A stretch of 17,525 nucleotides of DNA, taken from positions 1-17,525 of the forward strand of contig JAPYVG010000034.1 in the NCBI GenBank assembly GCA_028277025.1, given 5' to 3'. The DNA comes from Sulfolobaceae archaeon. GTDB lineage: Archaea; Thermoproteota; Thermoprotei_A; Sulfolobales; Sulfolobaceae. Every line of letters begins with the position of its first letter. The first letter of the stretch is position 1. The notes beneath the pieces are model-generated. The model was given only the letters and a program-made list of their open reading frames with translations, was not told the DNA's origin and searched no databases. Below are positions 12,314-17,525 of this stretch, in pieces. A program made the position numbers and the translations under genes.

Positions 12314-13606
12314 GTGAAATGTGCGTTCGTATTCAGGCGTGATTTAAGAATATATGATAATACAGGTTTGGTTGAAGCTTCTTATGATTGCGATGAGATA
12401 ATTCCTTTGTTTATAGTTGATCCTAGGCAAATGTTACACAATAATTACAAATCGGAGTTTGCGTCATCTTTTATGATAAACTCCTTGATAGAGCTTGACG
12501 CAGAGTTGAGGACTAAATGGGATGCAAAATTAAACGTGTTCTTTGGTAATGCTGAAGAGGTTATAAAGAAGTTAGACGTAAACGCAATCTACGTGAATGA
12601 GGATTACACACCTTTTGCTATACAAAGAGACGAAAAAATGAGAGAAAACGCTTTGTCTAAAGGGATAAAGTTTCTCTCATTTACCGATGTGTTATTATCT
12701 CCTAAAGAATTAAAGCCAACTAGGAGTTTTTCAGCATTTTATAAAAAGGCATTACAGTATAAGGTTAGAGAGCCTAGAGATGTTAGGGATGGAGCCAATT
12801 TTACCGTTATGGAAGACAGCATGGATGTGGACTTTTTGAAATCTTTCATAAAAGTTGAGTCTCCACTACTTAAAGGAGGTAGGTCTGAAGGGTTAAAATT
12901 ACTTGAGAGAAAGGTGGATTTTAAAAGGAGGGATTATCCTGCGGAGAAGAACTACACTATGTTGTCCCCCCATTTGAAGTTCGGAACTTTGTCTATTAGG
13001 GAAACTTATTACAAGAAGAGGGATGATCCTGCGTTTATAAGGGAGCTATATTGGAGGGATTTTTACACGCTCTTAGCTTATTATAACCCTTATATTTTCG
13101 GACACTGTTACAGAAGGGAATTTGATTCGATAAATTGGGAGAATAATGAAGAGTATTTTGAAGCTTGGAAACAAGGTAGAACCGGTTATCCAATAGTCGA
13201 TGCTGCTATGAGGGCTTTAAATAATTCTGGCTTTATCAACGGTAGACTTAGAATGATAGTTGCATTCTTCTTGACGAAGGTATTATTTGTGGATTGGCGG
13301 TGGGGAGAGAAGTATTTCGCAACTAAACTCATCGATTATGACCCAGCGATTAACAATGGGAATTGGCAATGGGTAGCGTCTACCGGAACGGATTATATTT
13401 TCAGGGTTTTTGACCCATGGAAACAACAAGAAAAGTTTGATCCCGAATCAAAGTTCATAAAAGAGTGGATAGAGGAATTAAGGGATTACCCCCCTTCGGT
13501 TATACATAAGGTATATGAGTATAATATACCAGCTTATCCTAAACCTATTGTTGACTGGAGAGAAAGAGTAGAGTTGGTAAAAAGAGTTTTTAGATTTGAA
13601 CAATAG
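12314..13606 (+). CDS. phr: Deoxyribodipyrimidine (CPD) photolyase, class I
   Basis: Light-driven, FAD-dependent repair of cyclobutane pyrimidine dimers in DNA. The 430 residues match a compact microbial class I photolyase. The N-terminal antenna-binding alpha/beta domain (about 1-130) starts F-V-F-R-R-D-L-R-I-Y-D-N. The helical FAD domain includes E-L-Y-W-R-D-F-Y (244-251), W-K-Q-G-R-T-G-Y-P-I-V-D-A-A-M-R (285-300), G-R-L-R-M-I (310-315), D-W-R-W-G-E (327-332), N-N-G-N-W-Q-W (347-353) and S-T-G-T-D (356-360). Trp351 and Trp353 with nearby tryptophans provide the electron-transfer and thymine-dimer contacts known in the family. GTG start at 12314 just after a fair ribosome binding site, also consistent with a leaderless message. 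The kinase gene follows after 8 nt, suggesting co-transcription. Confidence 0.95.
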   Translation: MKCAFVFRRDLRIYDNTGLVEASYDCDEIIPLFIVDPRQMLHNNYKSEFASSFMINSLIELDAELRTKWDAKLNVFFGNAEEVIKKLDVNAIYVNEDYTPFAIQRDEKMRENALSKGIKFLSFTDVLLSPKELKPTRSFSAFYKKALQYKVREPRDVRDGANFTVMEDSMDVDFLKSFIKVESPLLKGGRSEGLKLLERKVDFKRRDYPAEKNYTMLSPHLKFGTLSIRETYYKKRDDPAFIRELYWRDFYTLLAYYNPYIFGHCYRREFDSINWENNEEYFEAWKQGRTGYPIVDAAMRALNNSGFINGRLRMIVAFFLTKVLFVDWRWGEKYFATKLIDYDPAINNGNWQWVASTGTDYIFRVFDPWKQQEKFDPESKFIKEWIEELRDYPPSVIHKVYEYNIPAYPKPIVDWRERVELVKRVFRFEQ

Positions 13607-13614
13607 TACAATTT

Positions 13615-15522
13615 ATGGAAAAACCTGGGAATGTGAAACTTTTTGTTTCTAGTCTTATTTCATTACCAATCCTAGTGTATTATGGCTTGATATTCAAGGA
13701 TATTTACGTAGTCCCCGGAATAATAGCGGTAGCACTCAGTCTTAGATCTGCCTACGAAAGAAAATTCTCAAAATACACGTTCTTGGCATCAGCAATTTCA
13801 AGCTTTGTCAGTTTCCCTAGTCCTTTACTTGTGTTCTCTATTTTGGTAGTAGTTTACGCTTTTTATGAATATTATTCCGGTTCTCTAATAGCTGGGATAA
13901 TTGAGATTATCCTAATAGCAATATCAACTTTATACGCTGTTATTCCTCCCTATACGGTTCCGTTTTACATTATAGGTCTTGTGACTTCTTTACCATTGAC
14001 TTATGTAACCGTTATGAATTTGAGGGCATATAAAGGTAAGGACTTCACAGTTGTAACGTTTAAAGCTAATGGCTTGCCTAAAGGTCTATCTTGGTTTGTA
14101 GATCTCAACGGTAGTGTAATTCCTACATCCGATTCGGAGATAAACATAATCAGTGAGGGAGGCTCTTGGGTCACATGCCCCGTAAAAGACGGCAACGAGT
14201 ATTATATTCCGTTAAATTACAAGGGTTTTGTAAGGGCTGGAGACTCTGTCGAAATCGTATTCAAAAAAGTTACAGATGCGAGTACTTTGAATAAATATGA
14301 AGAATGTGTGGTCGTCTTTGTTCCGGTAAACTTACCTAAGGAGTTAAACTTCTCTGTCTTAATAAACGGCTATAAGTATACCGGAAGGGAGAGGATTACG
14401 GTCCCGGTCTTTGACCATCCATTTATTAAATGGGAGGTGGACCGAATAGCCTACGGTGACGTGGTTTTTGAGCCTAAACAAAAAACCGGTACAGCTATCA
14501 AAGGCTCTGTTGTAGGTTTAGAGTTCGAACCGAAAATAGATAAGAGGTCATTAGACATTAAAAATTGGGATCCTAAGGCGTGGGTAGGCTCCAGGCTTTA
14601 CGGTTATAGTGTGGTAGACACGGTTAGCGAAGGCGGTAGTAGTTACGTCGTAAAGGCTGAAAAGGACGGAAAGTATTATGCCATAAAAATACTTAAGCCA
14701 AATTTTTCAAGGTCTCAAACCGTAGCGATTAGGGAGTTTACGGACTTGTTCAAAGAGTCCAACAACCTAGTTAAGTTAAGTAATAACAGTCCTTACCTCG
14801 TTAAGATCTCAGGGATCTTTGCAGATGTCAATCAAATAGGCTCGGTTCTAAGGGGCGATACTGAGACTTATTTGAAATACCCTCCTGCTATTGTCATGGA
14901 GTTTATGGACGGAGGGACTGCTAAAGATCTTTTTCAAATTTATTTTTCTAGTTCCAAGGAGTGGTACGAGATCGTTAGGTTTATCGTAAAGCATACAGCA
15001 ATAGCATTAGACTATATACACTCTAACGGATACGTTCACTTAGATGTGAAACCTCAGAACATATTCTTGTCAGAAAAAGTTGGCGGAACTTTAGATGATA
15101 TAACAAAAGCGTTGAGTTCTGGAAAAGTCTTAATTAAACTAGGTGATTTAGGTTCTGCTGTGAGAATAGGAGAAAAGTTCTTTCAAGCTACACCTGCATA
15201 CTGTTCTCCTGAGCAGTTAGAGTATGCTATATTAGGCTTAGGCGCTAAGGTAGAATTTGATATTTTCAGTCTAGGAATGACTACATACTATATGCTTACG
15301 GGTAGGGAATCCCCCGTTAGTAGATACTTAGATGAGGCAATAGACCTTTATAACGGAAATGATGTAGGTAGCGCATTGAAACGTATCGACGAAGCCAAGA
15401 TTGTTCTAAAATCTTGGAATATAGACCTTCCATCTAACGTACCGTCTAATTTAAGAAACTTTGTAGAAACCTCTATAAAATATAATGTGAAGAGTTTGTT
15501 TAATTTAATTAAAAATCTATGA
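13615..15522 (+). CDS. Membrane-anchored Hanks-type Ser/Thr protein kinase with beta-rich middle region
   Basis: A 635-residue kinase. N-terminal region (about 8-137) with some five to six membrane helices. Residues about 143-218 and 232-305 form two similar beta-rich units (F-K-A-N-G-L-P-K-G-L-S-W-F-V-D-L-N-G; V-P-V-N-L-P-K-E-L-N-F-S-V-L-I-N-G), like Ig-like repeats seen in thermopsins and other surface proteins. The kinase domain (about 329-635) has the Gly-loop S-E-G-G-S-S (338-343), A-I-K with Lys358, Glu374 in helix C, H-L-D-V-K-P-Q-N (475-482) with catalytic Asp477, D511-L-G in place of D-F-G, S-P-E (531-533) and D549-I-F-S-L-G. All key residues are present, so it should be active. No membrane helix lies between repeats and kinase, so both should be cytoplasmic. 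It starts 8 nt after the photolyase stop without a clear ribosome binding site. Confidence 0.9.
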   Translation: MEKPGNVKLFVSSLISLPILVYYGLIFKDIYVVPGIIAVALSLRSAYERKFSKYTFLASAISSFVSFPSPLLVFSILVVVYAFYEYYSGSLIAGIIEIILIAISTLYAVIPPYTVPFYIIGLVTSLPLTYVTVMNLRAYKGKDFTVVTFKANGLPKGLSWFVDLNGSVIPTSDSEINIISEGGSWVTCPVKDGNEYYIPLNYKGFVRAGDSVEIVFKKVTDASTLNKYEECVVVFVPVNLPKELNFSVLINGYKYTGRERITVPVFDHPFIKWEVDRIAYGDVVFEPKQKTGTAIKGSVVGLEFEPKIDKRSLDIKNWDPKAWVGSRLYGYSVVDTVSEGGSSYVVKAEKDGKYYAIKILKPNFSRSQTVAIREFTDLFKESNNLVKLSNNSPYLVKISGIFADVNQIGSVLRGDTETYLKYPPAIVMEFMDGGTAKDLFQIYFSSSKEWYEIVRFIVKHTAIALDYIHSNGYVHLDVKPQNIFLSEKVGGTLDDITKALSSGKVLIKLGDLGSAVRIGEKFFQATPAYCSPEQLEYAILGLGAKVEFDIFSLGMTTYYMLTGRESPVSRYLDEAIDLYNGNDVGSALKRIDEAKIVLKSWNIDLPSNVPSNLRNFVETSIKYNVKSLFNLIKNL

Positions 15523-15614
15523 TTTACGCGGTTTTAACATATTTTAATTTTAGGTGAAAATGAGTTTTATCAACGTAAATATAATTAAGCAAGAAACATA
15601 ATTGATTAAATAAG

Positions 15615-15624
15615 GTATAAATAG
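15615..15624 (+). promoter_or_regulatory. TATA element of the 35-codon ORF and following membrane-protein gene
   Basis: GTATAAATAG, a near-consensus archaeal TATA box, is centred 27 nt before the ATG at 15647. Confidence 0.6.
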
Positions 15625-15646
15625 ATCCTAAGAGGAAATAAGTATA

Positions 15647-15754
15647 ATGGGACGTAAATTATACTCAATGTCGTTTTATGCAAATATAAAGAAATTAAGA
15701 GTAATAGGGTTAATGAAGTTTATGAAAACAAAACAATTCTACGAGGTAAATTAG
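15647..15754 (+). CDS. Small basic 35-residue protein, leader ORF of a coupled pair
   Basis: This short frame reads M-G-R-K-L-Y-S-M-S-F-Y-A-N-I-K-K-L-R-V-I, then G-L-M-K-F-M-K-T-K-Q-F-Y-E-V-N and a TAG at 15752-15754. Its ATG lies exactly where a strong TATA box (15615-15624) predicts the transcription start, as for the leaderless genes of this window. The stop is one base from the TTG start of the next gene, and GAGGT (15743-15747) inside its end serves as ribosome binding site for that gene. The product is strongly basic (about eight Lys/Arg) with four Met and could be a small DNA/RNA-binding or membrane-associated peptide. Alternatively, it is a translated leader whose role is to deliver ribosomes to the next start. 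No homologue recognised. Confidence 0.5.
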   Translation: MGRKLYSMSFYANIKKLRVIGLMKFMKTKQFYEVN

Positions 15755-15755
15755 T

Positions 15756-16331
15756 TTGAGTGAAAATTTAATATCACTATTAGGGCTCACGACATTTACA
15801 TTAGTTAATAGTATAATTATATACAATTTTAGTAAGAAATTAAAAAGACATGCAAATTACTTATTAGGAGAAGGGAAAAGAAAACTGATCTTAAAGTTCT
15901 TGGAAGAAGGAGTAGAATTTTTTTCTCAAAGTAGTCTATCAGAATTACTGGAAGAAATATTGATAGCTAGTGGAGTAGAAGAAGAAATTAAGTTAGATAA
16001 TATACAGAAAGAAGTAGTAGGTAAAGCGAAAGTTATGAATGAAGAGATAAAGAAAATATATAATTTGTCGAGGTTAATGATTAAGATAGACAATATAGCA
16101 AAAGAGCTTTCGATCTTTTTTGAGCAATTGAGAATCATTTCTATTTTGTTATTCTCTTTACCATTAGTAGATTCTATCTTAAACTTCTATCCAGAGTTTG
16201 ATAGTTATAAAGTTGACATTCTCTCTTTCACAATAGGAAGTGACCTTCTGGCTATCTTTTACTTAATATTAATAAATTGGTTTTATATAAGAAGACAATT
16301 GAAGAAAAGCTGTAAGGAGTTAGAGATTTAA
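15756..16331 (+). CDS. Hypothetical membrane protein with three helices and a coiled central domain
   Basis: Not recognised. 191 residues. One hydrophobic segment is at about 4-24, followed by F-S-K-K-L-K-R. Then comes a soluble helical domain (about 30-120) rich in E, K, L, I (V-E-E-E-I-K-L-D-N-I-Q-K-E-V-V-G-K-A-K) that could be a coiled coil. Two further hydrophobic segments lie at about 125-143 and 154-177, before the basic tail R-R-Q-L-K-K-S-C-K. By the positive-inside rule the central domain and tail face the cytoplasm. The start is TTG at 15756, preceded by GAGGT with eight bases of spacing and one base after the stop of the 35-codon ORF, so translation is probably coupled. It lies 74 bp before the zinc-ribbon gene, which has its own promoter. 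Confidence 0.7.
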   Translation: MSENLISLLGLTTFTLVNSIIIYNFSKKLKRHANYLLGEGKRKLILKFLEEGVEFFSQSSLSELLEEILIASGVEEEIKLDNIQKEVVGKAKVMNEEIKKIYNLSRLMIKIDNIAKELSIFFEQLRIISILLFSLPLVDSILNFYPEFDSYKVDILSFTIGSDLLAIFYLILINWFYIRRQLKKSCKELEI

Positions 16332-16372
16332 ACTGATTTTGTGTATCTTATACTTTCTTACACCTTCGGACA

Positions 16373-16382
16373 ATTTTTAATA
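16373..16382 (+). promoter_or_regulatory. TATA element of the double zinc-ribbon gene
   Basis: ATTTTTAATA is centred 27 nt before the ATG at 16405; leaderless spacing. Confidence 0.5.
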
Positions 16383-16404
16383 ATATGTTGTTTTTATTCA
16401 TCCT

Positions 16405-17403
16405 ATGGTTAAGTATTGTCCCAGATGTGGATATCCAAATAACGACGAGTCATTGTATTGTCCCAGATGTGGATATCTTCTTGTAACTTTTCCACAGCAA
16501 AACACACCAACCACTATGAAATTTGACAATTCTTCTTCTCAGACCGTAAACTTTTCCTCTCTAATTCAATGTCCTAGATGTGGTACTCTAAATGTTCCTC
16601 ATGCTAACTTTTGTAAGAAGTGTGGATTTCCTCTAAAGCAACCACGACAAGCACAGAGCCAATCACTTCAACAACAGACAATATCTTATCAGCCACCACA
16701 ACAAACTCTTCCCCAAGTACCTTCCCCACCTCTGCCAGTTAATACTCAAGCTCCTGCTTCATATCAAGAGAGTGTAAAAACTACTAAGAATAGGAGGAAA
16801 AAGGTCGTTAAGGCAATAATAGCCGACGTCGCTGTCGTATCTATAGCGCTATTACTCCTTTCAGTTGTGTTACCGTATTTCTTCGACATAATTTTACTTC
16901 CACCTCTTTACATACCTCCTCCTGCTATCTCAGTGCACAATCTCACCATTTTCCAGTTGGACAGTGTACTAGGTGCTTCTGGTTGGTCATTAATTATGAA
17001 CACTAGTAATTTATCTACAATATATTATTACGTCATAGGTCATCAAACTTCGTCTGTGCAAGGGGTAATTGCAGGTAGTTTAGTTGAATATAGTAACTCT
17101 GAAGTTAACGTTTATTCCATCTACCTTAATGCGTCTACTAACCAAGCTGCACAAAATATTGTGGCTTATATAACATCTAATGGGCTCTATTATTCTTCTC
17201 CTAACACATTGAAATATACTACCCTAGTTAATGGATATACTGTTTATTTAGCAAAAGGCGGAAACTTATTAGTTGGTGTTACCGCTTTCGGAAATTGGGT
17301 AGTGATGGTGCTAATATATTCCTCTCCTTCAATTATGTTAAGCTATTCTAACTCGCAGTTAAGCTCTTTAATCGCCGATATGGAAGTAACTAAAACTCTG
17401 TAA
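16405..17403 (+). CDS. Double zinc-ribbon, single-pass membrane protein with extracytoplasmic domain
   Basis: 332 residues. Two zinc ribbons: C-P-R-C-G-Y at 5-10 with C-P-R-C-G-Y at 19-24, and C-P-R-C-G at 56-60 with C-K-K-C-G-F at 70-75. A Gln/Pro/Ser-rich linker follows (about 76-125), then basic K-N-R-R-K-K-V-V-K, one membrane helix (about 138-160), P-P-L-Y-I-P-P-P and a C-terminal domain of about 160 residues. The basic stretch puts the ribbons in the cytoplasm and the last domain outside. That domain has several N-glycosylation sequons (N-L-T, N-T-S, N-L-S, N-A-S) and alternating hydrophobic/polar beta segments. No catalytic motif is seen; a sensor or scaffold role is possible (inference). 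The smaller zinc-ribbon protein at 6562 shares the head-and-anchor plan. The first two C-x2-C arms are identical over 23 bp of DNA. Confidence 0.82.
   Translation: MVKYCPRCGYPNNDESLYCPRCGYLLVTFPQQNTPTTMKFDNSSSQTVNFSSLIQCPRCGTLNVPHANFCKKCGFPLKQPRQAQSQSLQQQTISYQPPQQTLPQVPSPPLPVNTQAPASYQESVKTTKNRRKKVVKAIIADVAVVSIALLLLSVVLPYFFDIILLPPLYIPPPAISVHNLTIFQLDSVLGASGWSLIMNTSNLSTIYYYVIGHQTSSVQGVIAGSLVEYSNSEVNVYSIYLNASTNQAAQNIVAYITSNGLYYSSPNTLKYTTLVNGYTVYLAKGGNLLVGVTAFGNWVVMVLIYSSPSIMLSYSNSQLSSLIADMEVTKTL
16413..16477 (+). repeat. 23-bp exact direct repeat inside the first zinc ribbon (period 42 bp)
   Basis: Positions 16413-16435 and 16455-16477 are identical for 23 bases and encode the same residues (Y-C-P-R-C-G-Y) in both arms of the first zinc ribbon. 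Identity includes third codon positions, so it is a recent duplication or gene conversion rather than amino acid constraint alone. Confidence 0.85.
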
Positions 17404-17525
17404 GCCGTGTTCCTTCGTTATAATTCCTCCCACTATTATAATGGGCATAAAAATAAGCTACGTTCTTAATTCATTAAAAGTTGATCGCTAGTTCTCAAGT
17501 TAATTTTAGATTGTTATAAAATAAC
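17404..17525. other. Intergenic end of window
   Basis: AT-rich DNA after the zinc-ribbon stop. GCATAAAAATAAG near 17444-17456 is a possible TATA element for a gene beyond the right edge. No gene is seen inside the window here. Confidence 0.35.

Overview
The window looks like a chromosomal stretch of a thermoacidophilic crenarchaeon of the order Sulfolobales. DNA is AT-rich with an archaeal gene set (Elp3, an Lsm/Sm-like protein, an Lrs14-like regulator, an Sso10a-like winged-helix protein, a membrane Hanks-type kinase, zinc-ribbon membrane proteins). About a dozen genes have an archaeal TATA element centred 26-27 nt before the start codon, i.e. mostly leaderless transcripts. A few internal or TTG-started genes instead have GGTG/GGAG/GAGG-type ribosome binding sites. 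No tRNA, rRNA or CRISPR array was seen.

Left edge (1-about 280): the 5' end of an IS110-family element read on the minus strand. The first 39 codons of a DEDD transposase carry the G-I-D-V-S-K-D motif. Upstream is a GC-rich, highly structured non-coding segment with the properties of a bridge RNA: a symmetric 12x12 internal loop whose 5' strand is identical over 10 nt to DNA at the presumed element boundary. This is the most interesting feature of the window.

376-8298 is mostly housekeeping. It holds a membrane/coiled-coil protein divergent from a small winged-helix protein across one shared palindromic TATA element, then a cytosine-free G-rich tract, MsrA, an MFS transporter divergent from Elp3, a small hypothetical convergent with Elp3, a SpoIIM-family membrane protein, an RNA m5C methyltransferase translationally coupled to a tail-anchored zinc-ribbon protein, and an Lsm protein.

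8299-10077 is a regulatory cluster. A GC-rich hairpin-rich locus on the minus strand (possible omega-RNA/TnpB relic or another structured RNA) is followed by an HxlR regulator divergent from a CDGSH iron-sulfur protein, with a dyad between them. Next come an Lrs14/TrmB-like regulator with a perfect 7-3-7 palindrome over its own start codon and an Sso10a-like winged-helix protein.

10112-12313 looks accessory: three unrecognised AT-rich genes, a decayed gene with one in-frame stop and one G-run frameshift, and an isolated GC-rich island before the photolyase gene.

12314-17403: a class I photolyase is followed after 8 nt by a membrane-anchored Ser/Thr kinase with two beta-rich repeats between its membrane and kinase domains. 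Then come a 35-codon ORF coupled to a three-helix membrane protein, and a double zinc-ribbon protein with a glycosylatable extracytoplasmic domain. The membrane kinase and the zinc-ribbon and coiled-coil membrane proteins suggest signalling at the cell surface, but no direct link between them can be read from the sequence.
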